Of a stretch of DNA of 57,664 nt, positions 40,333-49,520 are shown in pieces. Both the position numbers and the translations under genes were made by a program. This DNA is from Sphingosinicella soli (lineage in GTDB: Bacteria > Pseudomonadota > Alphaproteobacteria > Sphingomonadales > Sphingomonadaceae), in NCBI RefSeq assembly GCF_014199685.1, contig NZ_JACHNZ010000027.1:1-57664 (forward strand), in the 5' to 3' direction. Under the pieces are notes generated by a model. The model worked only from the letters and a program-made list of their open reading frames with translations. It did no database searches and was not told the origin of the DNA. The number at the start of each line of letters is the position of its first letter. Position 1 is the first letter of the stretch.

Positions 40333-41235
40333 ATGCAGGACTGGAAGCTGAACCGGACGCTGTTCGCAAGCATAGCGACTGTGCCCATCGTCTGGCTGGC
40401 CCTGTTCTTCATCGTCCCCCTCGGCCTGGTCTGGCTCTACAGCTTCGGCCGCAACGTCGGCCTCACCGAAATCGACATCAGCGGTACGTTCGCCAACTAT
40501 GCGCGCGCGCTCGAACCGCTCTATCTCGGCATCTTCATGAAGTCGGTCGGCGTTGCGGCGCTCACCACCGTCATCTGCCTTGTCGTCGGCTTCCCGGTTG
40601 CTCTCGCCATTGTCTTCGCGACGCCCAAATGGCGGCCGTGGCTGCTGCTCGCGATCATGCTGCCGTTCTGGACCAACCTTCTCATCCGCACCTACGCGCT
40701 GATGGCGGTGCTGCGGACCGAAGGCTACGCGAACCAGACGATCGGCTGGATGTGGGACAAATGGAGCGGCGTGATGACCTTCGCGGGTCTGCAGCCGCTC
40801 GGGCAATTCGAGCCGCTCCCGCTGCTTTACAATAATTTCGCGGTCGTCCTCGGCCTCGTTTACGTCCACCTGCCCTTCATGGTGCTGCCGCTCTACGCGG
40901 CGCTCGACCGGCTCGACAAATCGCTGATCGAAGCGAGTCTCGATCTCGGTGCCGGGCACGTCCGCACGCTGCTCAGCATCGTCGCGCCGCTCGCTGCGCC
41001 GGGCATCATCTCGGGCGTCATCATCACCTTCGTGCCTGCGCTCGGCGCGTATCTCACGCCCGATCTGCTCGGCGGCACCGACAGCCAGATGATCGCCAAC
41101 GTCATCGAGCGGCAGTTCAAGCGCGCCAACGACTGGCCCTTCGGCGCAGCGCTTTCCTTCCTTCTGATGTACGCGACCTTCATCGCCATCGCCTTCCAGG
41201 CCATGAAGTCGCGCCAGGCGGAGCGCCGTCAATGA
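40333..41235 (+). CDS. potH: polyamine ABC transporter permease, PotB/PotH type
   Basis: A 300-aa inner-membrane permease with about six helices. The cytoplasmic EAA loop, which docks to the ATPase, reads EASLDLGAGHVRTLLSIVAPL. Family segments WTNLLIRTYALMAVL and YVHLPFMVLPLYAAL are present. It forms the channel with the next permease. The last 4 bp overlap that gene (ATGA), indicating coupled translation. PotH rather than PotB is used because the binding protein is PotF-like, but this cannot be decided from sequence alone. Confidence 0.92.
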   Translation: MQDWKLNRTLFASIATVPIVWLALFFIVPLGLVWLYSFGRNVGLTEIDISGTFANYARALEPLYLGIFMKSVGVAALTTVICLVVGFPVALAIVFATPKWRPWLLLAIMLPFWTNLLIRTYALMAVLRTEGYANQTIGWMWDKWSGVMTFAGLQPLGQFEPLPLLYNNFAVVLGLVYVHLPFMVLPLYAALDRLDKSLIEASLDLGAGHVRTLLSIVAPLAAPGIISGVIITFVPALGAYLTPDLLGGTDSQMIANVIERQFKRANDWPFGAALSFLLMYATFIAIAFQAMKSRQAERRQ

Positions 41236-42080
41236 AGCTGTTCGCCAAACGCACGCCGCTTGCCCCGCTCGAATACACCAAGAAACTCTGGATGCGTTCG
41301 TGGGTCGGGCTCGTGCTGTTCTTCCTCTACGCGCCGCTCGTCACGCTCGTCGCGTTCAGCTTCAACGACAGCAAGCGCAACATCGTCTGGCGCGGCTTCA
41401 CGCTCGACTATTACGAGAAGGCGCTGAACAACGACTCGCTGATGATCGCGATGGGCAATTCGCTGACCATCGCGTTCCTCAGCACGCTCGTCAGCGTCGT
41501 CATCGGCGCGCTCGCCGCCGTGATGCTCTGGCGTTTTCGGTTCCCGTTCAAAACCACGACGGAGGGCGCGATGGCGCTGCCCATCGTGGTGCCGGAAATC
41601 TGCATGGGCGTCGCGATGCTGGTGTTCTTCGCGAAGGTCGGCTTCCCCACGGATTTGCCGTGGCCCTTCAGCCTCGGCGCCATCATCATCGCGCACATCA
41701 CCTTCTGCTTCCCGTTCGTCACGATGGTCGTGCGTTCGCGCCTCACCAGCTTCAACCGCGAGGAAGAGGAAGCCGCAAAAGACCTCGGCGCCAGCGAATG
41801 GCAAGCCTTCCGCGACGTGCTGCTGCCGCACATGAAACCCGGCCTGATCGCGGGCGCGCTGCTTGCCTTCACGCTCAGCCTCGACGATTTCGTCATCACC
41901 TTCTTCACCAGCGGCCCGAACACGATCACCTTCCCCGTGAAGGTCTATTCGATGGTCCGCTTCTCGGTGACGCCGGAGGTGAATGCCGCCTCTGCGCTGC
42001 TCATCTTCCTCACCGTCATTCTCACGACCATAGCCCTGAAGGTGCAAAGCCGGATGGGCGGAACCCCGCAAGGCCACTGA
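41232..42080 (+). CDS. potI: polyamine ABC transporter permease, PotC/PotI type
   Basis: A 282-aa second permease of the polyamine importer. The first membrane segment is VGLVLFFLYAPLVTLVAFSF; the EAA loop is EEEAAKDLGASEWQAFRDVL; the conserved C-terminal stretch LDDFVITFFTSGPNTITFP is diagnostic for PotC/PotI. It overlaps the upstream permease by 4 bp and is 5 bp from the ATPase gene. Confidence 0.93.
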   Translation: MKLFAKRTPLAPLEYTKKLWMRSWVGLVLFFLYAPLVTLVAFSFNDSKRNIVWRGFTLDYYEKALNNDSLMIAMGNSLTIAFLSTLVSVVIGALAAVMLWRFRFPFKTTTEGAMALPIVVPEICMGVAMLVFFAKVGFPTDLPWPFSLGAIIIAHITFCFPFVTMVVRSRLTSFNREEEEAAKDLGASEWQAFRDVLLPHMKPGLIAGALLAFTLSLDDFVITFFTSGPNTITFPVKVYSMVRFSVTPEVNAASALLIFLTVILTTIALKVQSRMGGTPQGH

Positions 42081-42085
42081 TCCCT

Positions 42086-43222
42086 ATGGCGACACTCCCT
42101 GCGACCGCGCCCAAACAGCCCATCATCAGCATTCGGAACGTCACGAAACGCTTCGGCGCGGTGGCGGCGGTCGATAATATTTCGCTCGACATCATGCCCG
42201 GCGAATTCTTCGTGCTGCTCGGCCCTTCGGGCTGCGGCAAGACCACGCTGCTCCGCATGATCGCGGGCTTCGAAGTGCCGACCGAAGGCCAGATCATCAT
42301 CGACGGGCACGACATGGCGCATGTGCCGCCGAACAAGCGCCCCGTGAACATGGTGTTCCAGTCCTACGCCGTGTTCCCGCACATGACGGTGACGGAAAAC
42401 GTCGGCTACGGCCTGCGCATCGCGCGCGTGGCGTCGTCGGAGATCAAGTCACGCGTCGAAGAGGCGCTTGCGCTCGTGAAGCTCGACGGCTTCGGCGACC
42501 GCCGCCCCGACCAGCTTTCCGGCGGCCAGCGCCAGCGCGTCGCGCTCGCCCGCTCGCTCGTCATGCGCCCCAAGGTGCTGCTGCTCGACGAGCCGCTTTC
42601 CGCGCTCGACGCCAAGCTGCGCGCAGCGATGCAGTTCGAGCTTGCGGATCTTCAGGAGCAGGTCGGCATCACCTTCGTCACGGTGACACACGATCAGGAC
42701 GAGGCGCTGTCGATGGCGGGCCGCATCGCGGTCATCAACCGGGGTCTCGTCGCGCAGCTCGCCGCGCCCTCCGACCTCTACGAATTCCCGGCGAACCGCT
42801 TCGTCGCGGATTTCATCGGTTCAGTGAATCTGTTCGACGGCAGGCTGGTGATCGACGAGCCGGACAAGGCCGTCGTCGATTGCCCGGAGATCGGCCGCAT
42901 CTATCTGAACCACGGCGTCACGGGACCGCACGACGCAAACGTCCACGTCGCGCTGCGCCCCGAAAAGATCGCGATGATCCCGGAGGCGAAAGGCAAACCC
43001 AGCGCCCCGGAATGCCCGGAAGGCGACAACATCGCGCACGGCCAGATTCGGGGCATGTCCTACCTCGGCGACATCACGATTTACGAAGTGAAGCTGGATA
43101 CCGGCCGCGTCATCCGCGTCTCCCGCCCGAACCTGTCGCGCTACGACCAGGAAGATTTCACCTGGGACGACAAGGTCTGGCTCTCCTGGCACGGATCGAG
43201 CCCGATCGTCCTTCTGTCGTAG
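42086..43222 (+). CDS. potG: polyamine ABC transporter ATP-binding protein
   Basis: A 378-aa ATPase. Walker A GPSGCGKTT, Q-loop VFQSYAVFPH, signature LSGGQRQRVALARSL, Walker B VLLLDEPLSALD and the switch histidine (VTHDQDEAL) are all present. A C-terminal TOBE domain (HVALRPEKIAMI) of about 100 residues regulates transport. The frame is open upstream to 41300, but ATG 42086 is the right start: it gives the family length and follows the potI stop by 5 bp. Last gene of the pot operon. Confidence 0.95.
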   Translation: MATLPATAPKQPIISIRNVTKRFGAVAAVDNISLDIMPGEFFVLLGPSGCGKTTLLRMIAGFEVPTEGQIIIDGHDMAHVPPNKRPVNMVFQSYAVFPHMTVTENVGYGLRIARVASSEIKSRVEEALALVKLDGFGDRRPDQLSGGQRQRVALARSLVMRPKVLLLDEPLSALDAKLRAAMQFELADLQEQVGITFVTVTHDQDEALSMAGRIAVINRGLVAQLAAPSDLYEFPANRFVADFIGSVNLFDGRLVIDEPDKAVVDCPEIGRIYLNHGVTGPHDANVHVALRPEKIAMIPEAKGKPSAPECPEGDNIAHGQIRGMSYLGDITIYEVKLDTGRVIRVSRPNLSRYDQEDFTWDDKVWLSWHGSSPIVLLS

Positions 43223-43260
43223 CGAGCCGGTCAGCGCCCGAGCAGGCGCTGTTCCAGAAA

Positions 43261-43536
43261 TCAGTCGGCGGAGGCTTTCATCTTCAGGCGCTGGACCACC
43301 TCGCGTGCCGGTTTCGCGCGACCAGCCGCGATATCCTGATTGCCAAGCGCGAGCAGCTTCAGAAGCGCCAGCGAATCCTGCGCCTGTTCGTAAGTCGCGA
43401 TATCCCGAAGCACGGCCTTTACCTCCCCGTTCTGCGTAATGAACATGCGCTCGCGCCGGTCGGCAAGATCGAGCAGTTCGTCCGCCGCATAGGTCTTCAG
43501 AAAGCTGATAGGCTTAACGTGTGCGGAATACTTCAT
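43261..43536 (-). CDS. Phd/YefM-like antitoxin without an obvious toxin
   Basis: A 91-aa protein of the Phd/YefM prevent-host-death family. The fold is visible in HVKPISFLKTYAADELLDLAD and ITQNGEVKAVLRDIATYEQ, and the C-terminal helix (AREVVQRLKMKAS) would bind a toxin. GAGG lies 8 nt before the ATG. Such genes are normally followed by relE/parE. Here only 38 bp separate its stop from the end of the pot operon, so the toxin is absent. Past its stop the same frame reads FLEQRLLGR and then stops. It is divergent from patD and lies between the importer and the degradation genes. Confidence 0.8.
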   Translation of the reverse strand: MKYSAHVKPISFLKTYAADELLDLADRRERMFITQNGEVKAVLRDIATYEQAQDSLALLKLLALGNQDIAAGRAKPAREVVQRLKMKASAD

Positions 43537-43605
43537 GTGCGCAACCTCGGGGCAAACATCAGCCCGAATATAGTCCATCGCGAACGAACTCGCAGCATCG
43601 GTTCT

Positions 43606-43625
43606 CCATCGACAAAACCGATAGC
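43606..43625. promoter_or_regulatory. candidate LysR box, site 3
   Basis: CCATCGACAAAACCGATAGC matches site 1 at 17 of 20 positions and keeps the core ATCG-N7-CGAT (T-N11-A). It lies near the middle of the region between the divergent antitoxin and patD genes, 84 bp before the patD ATG. A wider inverted repeat ATCGGTT/AACCGAT (43597-43603 with 43616-43622) overlaps it. Confidence 0.6.
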
Positions 43626-43708
43626 TCTCGCTTCCCATTTCGTATTTCCGATGCCGCGCACGCATCCTTATCCTTCTCACCAGATTTCACCCTCTGGAAA
43701 GCGCAGCC

Positions 43709-45139
43709 ATGACCGACCTCTCCGGCCAGTTCATCGATGGAAACGCCCTGCGCGGCGACGAGGCGCCCGAGTTGGTGTTCAATCCGGCCACCGGCGCGCT
43801 CATCGCCAGCCTTGCGAGCGCCAGCCGTGCGCAGGTGGACGCCGCCATCGCTTCGGCGGAGCGCGGGTTCGCGGTCTGGTCGGCGATGTCGCCCAAGGAA
43901 CGCTCGCTGCGGATGCTCCGCATCGCCGACCGGATCGAAGCGCTGGCGGATGAGTTCGCCGAGCTTGAAATGCGCAACTGCGGCAAGCCGATCGGCACGG
44001 CGCGCGCCGTCGATGTCGGCAACACCGTCGACGTGTTCCGTTTCTACGCGGGCGCCGCGCGCGCCATCCCCGGTCAGGCCGCCGCCGAATACAAGCCCGG
44101 CCACACCTCGATGATCCGCCGCGATCCGATCGGGGTCGTCGTGGGCATCGCGCCGTGGAACTATCCGCTGATGATGGCCTCGTGGAAGATCGCGCCCGCC
44201 ATTGCCGCGGGCAACACGGTGGTGCTGAAACCCTCCGAGCACACCCCCCTCAGCGCGCTCCGCCTTGCCGACGTGTGCGCGGAGTTTCTGCCGCCGGGCG
44301 TCGTCAATGTCGTCACCGGCAACGGGCCGAACGTCGGCGCGCGCCTTGTCGCGCATTCGCGCGTGCGCATGGTGTCGCTCACCGGCGACGTCGCCACGGG
44401 CCGCAAGATCATGGAGGCCGTCGCCCCCACCATCAAGCGCACGCATTTCGAGCTTGGCGGCAAGGCCCCGGTGATCGTGCTGGCGGACGCGGATATCGCC
44501 TCCGCCGTCGAGGCCATCGCGGAGGGCGGCTACTACAACGCCGGGCAGGACTGCACCGCCGCCTGCCGCGTCTATGCCCATGCCGGCATCTATGACCGGC
44601 TCGTCGCAGACCTCCAGCGCGCGGTCGAGGCGATCCCGATGGGCGATCCCGCCGCACCCGGCACGGCGCTCGGCCCGCTCATCACCGCCCGCCAGCGCGA
44701 CCGCGTCGACGGCTTCGTCGCGCGCGCGGCGGCCGATACGGACGCGGAGGTCGTCACCGGCGGCAAGGCGCCCGACGGCCCCGGTTTCTTCTATCAGCCG
44801 ACACTGATCGCGGGCGCGAAGAACAGCGACGAGATCGTGCAGAAGGAGGTGTTCGGCCCCGTCGTCTCCGTCACGCGCTTCGATGAGGACGCGCAGGCGC
44901 TGGACTGGGCAAACGACAGCGAATACGGCCTCGCCTCCTCGGTGTGGACGCGCGATGTCGGCAAGGCCGCCGCGTTCGCCGCGCGGTTGCAGTACGGCGT
45001 CACGTGGATCAACACGCACTCGGTGAACGCCACCGAAATGCCGCACGGGGGCGTGAAGGCGTCGGGCTACGGCTCCGATCTTTCCGTTTACAGCCTCGAA
45101 CACTATCTCGCGACGCGGCATGTCATGATAAAGCACTAG
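43709..45139 (+). CDS. patD: gamma-aminobutyraldehyde dehydrogenase
   Basis: A 476-aa NAD+-dependent aldehyde dehydrogenase that oxidises 4-aminobutanal to GABA. The catalytic cysteine is at about 282 in [14 protein letters not shown], a stretch very similar to E. coli PatD, and the general base Glu248 is in [14 protein letters not shown] (Asn151) and LKPSEHTP (Lys174) complete the NAD site. The C terminus [13 protein letters not shown] also matches PatD. It may also accept gamma-glutamyl-aminobutanal made by PuuB, since no separate PuuC is present. It follows LysR box 3 and begins the patD-puuD-spuC-gabD set. Confidence 0.92.
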   Translation: MTDLSGQFIDGNALRGDEAPELVFNPATGALIASLASASRAQVDAAIASAERGFAVWSAMSPKERSLRMLRIADRIEALADEFAELEMRNCGKPIGTARAVDVGNTVDVFRFYAGAARAIPGQAAAEYKPGHTSMIRRDPIGVVVGIAPWNYPLMMASWKIAPAIAAGNTVVLKPSEHTPLSALRLADVCAEFLPPGVVNVVTGNGPNVGARLVAHSRVRMVSLTGDVATGRKIMEAVAPTIKRTHFELGGKAPVIVLADADIASAVEAIAEGGYYNAGQDCTAACRVYAHAGIYDRLVADLQRAVEAIPMGDPAAPGTALGPLITARQRDRVDGFVARAAADTDAEVVTGGKAPDGPGFFYQPTLIAGAKNSDEIVQKEVFGPVVSVTRFDEDAQALDWANDSEYGLASSVWTRDVGKAAAFAARLQYGVTWINTHSVNATEMPHGGVKASGYGSDLSVYSLEHYLATRHVMIKH

Positions 45140-45182
45140 GCATCGATCATGAGCGCCATCCATCCCTCCCCCCCTTCACGTC

Positions 45183-45256
45183 ACCCTGAACTTGTTTCAG
45201 GGTCCATAGGACGTTTCAACGGCACTGCCGTATGGATGCTGAAACACGTTCAGCAT
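45183..45256. repeat. REP-like paired hairpin element
   Basis: Two hairpins flank a central stem. The first is ACCCTGAA/TTCAGGGT (45183-45190 with 45196-45203), the second ATGCTGAA/TTCAGCAT (45236-45243 with 45249-45256); TCCATA (45203-45208) pairs with TATGGA (45231-45236) between them. CTGAA...TTCAG elements of this kind are common between genes in sphingomonads. It lies between patD and puuD and could attenuate transcription or stabilise upstream mRNA. Confidence 0.65.
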
Positions 45257-45270
45257 GACAGTGCAGAACC

Positions 45271-46008
45271 ATGACCGCCCGCCCCGTTCTCGGCATCATC
45301 TGCTGTCAGCGCACCGTCGGCACCGAGCCCGCGCAGGCGGTGATCGAGCGTTATGTGCGCGCGGCGATGCAGTATGCCGATGTCGCCGCGCTGCTCATCC
45401 CATCGCTCCCCGATCTGATGACCGCCGCCGAAGTCGCGCCGCGCCTCGACGGCGTGCTCCTCACCGGCAGCCCTTCGAACATCGAGGGCAACCGCTATGC
45501 CGACGAGGGCGGCGAAGGCCCGTTCGATCCCGGCCGCGACGAAATCGCGCTGTCGATGGTGGATGCGATGATCGGGCGCGGGCGCCCCGTGTTCGGCATC
45601 TGCCGGGGCTTTCAGGAAATCAACGTCGCGCTCGGCGGCACGCTGCGCCGCGACACCTCCGCCAGCGACGAGCTCATCCGCCACCATGCGCCCGGCGGCG
45701 TTTCGTTCGACGCCATGTTCGATCACAACCACCGCGTCGATCTCGTCCCCGGCGGCATCCTGGCGCGCACGTACGATACGCCGTCGCTCGATGTGAACTC
45801 CGTTCACTTCCAGGGGATTGGCCGCCTCGCCGACGGCCTGACCGTAGAGGCGACCGCGCCGGACGGGCTCGTCGAGGCGTACTCGGCGACGATCGGCAAT
45901 TCGCCCGTCGTCGCCGTCCAGTGGCATCCCGAATGGCACCCGGAAGCAAACCCGGATAGCCGGACCTTCTTCAAACTGCTTGGCCAGACTCTCAGGGGAA
46001 CAGCATGA
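45271..46008 (+). CDS. puuD: gamma-glutamyl-GABA hydrolase
   Basis: A 245-aa class I glutamine amidotransferase-like (peptidase C26) hydrolase that splits gamma-glutamyl-GABA into glutamate and GABA. The nucleophile cysteine is in FGICRGFQEINVALGG, the oxyanion site in GVLLTGSPSNI, and the catalytic histidine and glutamate in VQWHPEWHP. The length is typical of PuuD. Its presence shows that the glutamylated route started by the PuuA-like enzymes can be completed. It overlaps spuC by 4 bp (ATGA). Confidence 0.95.
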   Translation: MTARPVLGIICCQRTVGTEPAQAVIERYVRAAMQYADVAALLIPSLPDLMTAAEVAPRLDGVLLTGSPSNIEGNRYADEGGEGPFDPGRDEIALSMVDAMIGRGRPVFGICRGFQEINVALGGTLRRDTSASDELIRHHAPGGVSFDAMFDHNHRVDLVPGGILARTYDTPSLDVNSVHFQGIGRLADGLTVEATAPDGLVEAYSATIGNSPVVAVQWHPEWHPEANPDSRTFFKLLGQTLRGTA

Positions 46009-47387
46009 CCGCCGTCCGCAAGAACTACGACATTCCCGCGCTGCGCCGTCTCGACGTCGCGCACCACCTTCCCGCGCAGCAGGATTACAAGCTGATCGAG
46101 GACATGGGCGGCAGCCGCATCGTGACCCACGCGGAAGGCTGCTACATCCACGACGGCGACGGCAACCGCATCCTCGACGGCATGGCCGGGCTCTGGTGCG
46201 TCAACATCGGCTACGGCCGCGACGAGCTTGCCGACGTCGCCGCCGAGCAGATGCGCGAGCTTCCGTTCTACAACACCTTCTTCAAGACCGCGACGCCGCC
46301 CACCATCGAACTCGCCGCGAAGATCGCCGGCCTCACCGGCGGCAAGCTGCAGCATGTGTTCTTCAACGCATCGGGTTCGGAGGCGAACGACACCGTGTTC
46401 CGCATGGTGCGCCACTACTGGAAGGTGAAGGGCGAGCCCGCGCGCAAGGTCTTCATCAGCCGCTGGAACGCCTATCACGGCTCCACGGTCGCGGGCGTCA
46501 GCCTCGGCGGCATGAAGGCGATGCACGCGCAGGGCGACCTCCCCTTCCCCGGCATCGAGCACGTCCGCCAGCCTTACTGGTTCGGCGAGGGCCGCGACAT
46601 GGAGCCCCGCGAATTCGGCAAGCTCTGCGCACAGGCGATTGAAGACCGCATCCTCGAAGTCGGCCCCGAAAACGTCGCCGCGTTCATCGGGGAGCCCGTG
46701 CAGGGCGCGGGCGGCGTCATCATCCCGCCGGAAGGTTACTGGCAGGAGGTGGAGCGCATCTGCCGCAAATACGGCATCCTGCTCGTCGCCGACGAGGTGA
46801 TCTGCGGCTTCGGCCGCACCGGCGAATGGTTCGGCCACCAAACGCTCGGCTTCACGCCCGATCTGGTGCCGATGGCGAAGGGGCTCTCGTCGGGCTATCT
46901 CCCGATCTCGGCGGTCGCAGTGTCGTCCGATGTCGTGGAGGTGCTCAAGACCGGCGGCGATTTCGTCCACGGCTTCACCTATTCGGGCCACCCGGTGTGC
47001 GCCGCCGTCGCGCTCCGCAACATCGAGATCATCGAGCGCGAGAACCTTGTCGGCAAGGTCCGCGACGATGTCGGCCCCTATCTGAATGCCGCCCTGAAAA
47101 GCCTCGACGACCATCCGCTGGTCGGCGAGACACGCTCCATCGGCCTGCTCGGCGCGGTCGAGATCGTCGCCGACAAGAAAACCGCCGCGCGTTTCGGCGG
47201 CAAGGAAGGCAATGCCGGGCCGGTCGTGCGCGATTTCTGCATCGAAAACGGCCTGATGGTGCGCGGCATCCGCGACACCATCGTGATGTCGCCGCCGCTC
47301 ATCATTTCGCGCCAGCAGATCGACGATCTGGTTGACATCATCCGCCGTTCGCTGGATTCGGCCATGCCGATACTGAAAGCCCTGTAA
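46005..47387 (+). CDS. spuC: putrescine:pyruvate transaminase
   Basis: A 460-aa class III PLP aminotransferase of the SpuC group, which moves the amino group of putrescine to pyruvate to give 4-aminobutanal and alanine. The catalytic lysine is at about 292 (VPMAKGLSSGYLPISA), the PLP aspartate at about 263 (LLVADEVICGFGRTG), and the phosphate site is ASGSEAND. The N terminus DVAHHLPAQQDYK fits Pseudomonas SpuC. It gives a direct route to PatD and so a second way around the glutamylated intermediates. It overlaps puuD by 4 bp and is 13 bp before gabD. GABA transaminase activity is also possible and would be needed because no separate GabT is here. Confidence 0.9.
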   Translation: MTAVRKNYDIPALRRLDVAHHLPAQQDYKLIEDMGGSRIVTHAEGCYIHDGDGNRILDGMAGLWCVNIGYGRDELADVAAEQMRELPFYNTFFKTATPPTIELAAKIAGLTGGKLQHVFFNASGSEANDTVFRMVRHYWKVKGEPARKVFISRWNAYHGSTVAGVSLGGMKAMHAQGDLPFPGIEHVRQPYWFGEGRDMEPREFGKLCAQAIEDRILEVGPENVAAFIGEPVQGAGGVIIPPEGYWQEVERICRKYGILLVADEVICGFGRTGEWFGHQTLGFTPDLVPMAKGLSSGYLPISAVAVSSDVVEVLKTGGDFVHGFTYSGHPVCAAVALRNIEIIERENLVGKVRDDVGPYLNAALKSLDDHPLVGETRSIGLLGAVEIVADKKTAARFGGKEGNAGPVVRDFCIENGLMVRGIRDTIVMSPPLIISRQQIDDLVDIIRRSLDSAMPILKAL

Positions 47388-47400
47388 GAGGAGAGTTCCC

Positions 47401-48843
47401 ATGACCCGGTCGCCGCTGCTTCGCGAAGCCTGCTACATCGACGGCGAATGGGTGAAGGCCGACAGCGGCGAAACCATCGATGTCACGAACCCCGCCACCG
47501 GCGAGGTTATCGGCACCGTTCCGAACTGCGGCGCGGCCGAAGCGAAGCGCGCGATCGAGGCCGCGAACCGTGCCTGGCCCGCGTGGCGCGCGAAGACCGC
47601 CAAGGAACGCGCAACCATCCTTCGCCGCTGGTACGACCTCATCATGGCCAATCAGGAGGAACTCGCCCGCCTCCTGACGCTCGAACAGGGCAAGAGCCTT
47701 GCCGAAGCACGCGGTGAAATCGCCTACGGCGCATCGTTCATCGAATGGTTCGCGGAGGAAGGGAAGCGCCTCTACGGCGACGTCATCCCCGGCCACATGG
47801 CGGACAAGCGCATCGTCGTGCTGAAGCAGCCGATCGGCGTTGCCGCCGCGATCACGCCGTGGAATTTCCCGAACGCGATGATCACGCGCAAGGCGGGCCC
47901 GGCGCTCGCGGCGGGCTGCCCCATCGTGCTGAAGCCCGCCGCCGAAACGCCGTTCTCCGCCTTCGCGCTCGCCGTGCTCGCCGAAGAGGCCGGACTTCCC
48001 AAGGGCCTCTTCAACGTGCTGACCGGCAAGGCCTCGGCAATCGGCGGCGAGCTGACCTCGAACCCCATCGTCCGCAAGCTGTCGTTCACCGGCTCCACCG
48101 AAATCGGACGCCTGCTGATGAAGCAGTCGGCGGACACGATCAAAAAGCTGAGCCTGGAGCTTGGCGGCAACGCGCCCTTCCTCGTGTTCGACGATGCGGA
48201 TATCGACGCCGCCGTCGACGGCGCGATGGCCTCCAAATACCGCAATTCGGGCCAGACTTGCGTCTGTTCGAACCGCCTCTACGTGCAGGCCGGCGTTTAC
48301 GATAAATTCGTCGAGAAGCTCGCCGCCGCCGCCGCAAAGCTCAAGGTCGGCAGCGGGCTCGACGCGGACACCCAGCAGGGCCCGCTCATCAACATGGCCG
48401 CAGTCGAGAAGGTCGAGCAGCACATCGCCGAAGCGACCGGCAAGGGCGCGACCATCCTCACCGGCGGCAAGCGCCACGCGCTCGGCGGCACGTTCTTCGA
48501 GCCGACCGTGCTCGCGAACGTCACGCAGGACATGCTCGTCGCGCACGAGGAGACCTTCGGGCCGCTCGCCCCCGTCATCCGCTTCGAAACCGAAGAGGAC
48601 GCCATCGCGATGGCGAACGACAGCGAATTCGGCCTCGCCGCTTACTTCTTCTCGCAAAACCTTTCCCGCGTCTGGCGCGTGGCGGAAGCGATCGAGTCGG
48701 GCATGGTCTGCGTCAACTCGGGCATCCTTTCCACCGAGGTCGCGCCGTTCGGCGGCGTCAAGCAGTCGGGCCTCGGCCGCGAAGGCTCGCGCTACGGCAT
48801 CGATGAGTATGTCGAAATGAAATACCTCTGCCTCACCGTGTGA
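47401..48843 (+). CDS. gabD: succinate-semialdehyde dehydrogenase
   Basis: A 480-aa NAD(P)+-dependent aldehyde dehydrogenase. The catalytic cysteine is at about 287 (RNSGQTCVCSNR) with the nearby second cysteine typical of GabD, the general base Glu253 is in SLELGGNAPF, and ITPWNFPNAM (Asn155) and VLKPAAETPF (Lys178) are present. It oxidises succinate semialdehyde from GABA to succinate, feeding the TCA cycle. GAGGAG lies 7 nt before the ATG. Last gene of the catabolic set, followed by a terminator. Confidence 0.95.
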   Translation: MTRSPLLREACYIDGEWVKADSGETIDVTNPATGEVIGTVPNCGAAEAKRAIEAANRAWPAWRAKTAKERATILRRWYDLIMANQEELARLLTLEQGKSLAEARGEIAYGASFIEWFAEEGKRLYGDVIPGHMADKRIVVLKQPIGVAAAITPWNFPNAMITRKAGPALAAGCPIVLKPAAETPFSAFALAVLAEEAGLPKGLFNVLTGKASAIGGELTSNPIVRKLSFTGSTEIGRLLMKQSADTIKKLSLELGGNAPFLVFDDADIDAAVDGAMASKYRNSGQTCVCSNRLYVQAGVYDKFVEKLAAAAAKLKVGSGLDADTQQGPLINMAAVEKVEQHIAEATGKGATILTGGKRHALGGTFFEPTVLANVTQDMLVAHEETFGPLAPVIRFETEEDAIAMANDSEFGLAAYFFSQNLSRVWRVAEAIESGMVCVNSGILSTEVAPFGGVKQSGLGREGSRYGIDEYVEMKYLCLTV

Positions 48844-48908
48844 GCCGAAGGAAACATTTCGTCCAATAGGCGTTCTGGTTCAGTGCATTGACCCCAATGC
48901 ATCACTTG

Positions 48909-48946
48909 GACGCCGGTATCCCCCCGTGGGCTCCGGCGTCTTTTTT
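48909..48946 (+). terminator. rho-independent terminator after gabD
   Basis: The stem GACGCCGG (48909-48916) pairs with CCGGCGTC (48933-48940) and six T follow. It lies 65 bp after the gabD stop and ends the patD-puuD-spuC-gabD transcript. Confidence 0.85.
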
Positions 48947-49010
48947 AGGGTGTGCGGCTTCACCCACGGTTCAGGCGCATCATGGTCTCCTGCAGATCAG
49001 GAGAAACGCT

Positions 49011-49520
49011 ATGAAACGCATTCAAAAGGCAGCAACCGGTGTGGTCGTGCTGCTCTCTGCCCTGGTTCTCGGCGCCTGTTCGACCGATGGATACGGCCGT
49101 GCCGGTGTTTCGGTCGGGCATGGCCATTATGGCGGCTACGGATACGATTATCCCTATTCGTCCGGCTACGGCAACGGCTGGTACAATGGCTATTATTATC
49201 CCGGCAACGGCTATTACGTGTTCGATCGCGCGGGAAAACGGCACCGCTGGACGTCCCATCAGCGCGACTACTGGTCAAAGCGCGGCCACGATCGCCCACG
49301 CTACAGCGGCCCGCGCTATGATCGGGATCGGGACCGGGATCACGCCCGGGATCGCGTGGGCCACCGCGACGATCGCCGCTGGGGCGATCGGAACAAGGAC
49401 AACCCCCGCGTCGAGCGCGACCGCGCCCCCCGCCCCCAATATGCGCGACCGGATCGCGATCGCCGCGACGGAAACCGGCGTCCCGAGCGTGGCGGCCATT
49501 CGAGAGACCGGCCACGGTAA
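49011..49520 (+). CDS. small lipoprotein rich in Gly/Tyr and Asp/Arg
   Basis: A 169-aa secreted protein with a lipoprotein signal (VVVLLSALVLGAC, cysteine at about residue 23). The mature part starts with a glycine/tyrosine-rich stretch (GYGYDYPYSSGYGNGWYNG), then YVFDRAGKRHRWTSHQRDYW, and ends in a long, highly charged repeat of Asp-Arg pairs. AGGAG 8 nt before the ATG 49011 fixes the start. No enzyme motif is visible. Similar glycine/tyrosine-rich lipoproteins of proteobacteria have no firm function. It follows the gabD terminator and is probably monocistronic. Confidence 0.8.
   Translation: MKRIQKAATGVVVLLSALVLGACSTDGYGRAGVSVGHGHYGGYGYDYPYSSGYGNGWYNGYYYPGNGYYVFDRAGKRHRWTSHQRDYWSKRGHDRPRYSGPRYDRDRDRDHARDRVGHRDDRRWGDRNKDNPRVERDRAPRPQYARPDRDRRDGNRRPERGGHSRDRPR

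Noticed and set aside
41300-42085. Upstream extension of the potG reading frame to 640 codons
   Set aside because: The extra part overlaps potI in another frame and looks like Arg/His-rich shadow; ATG 42086 gives the normal ATPase length.
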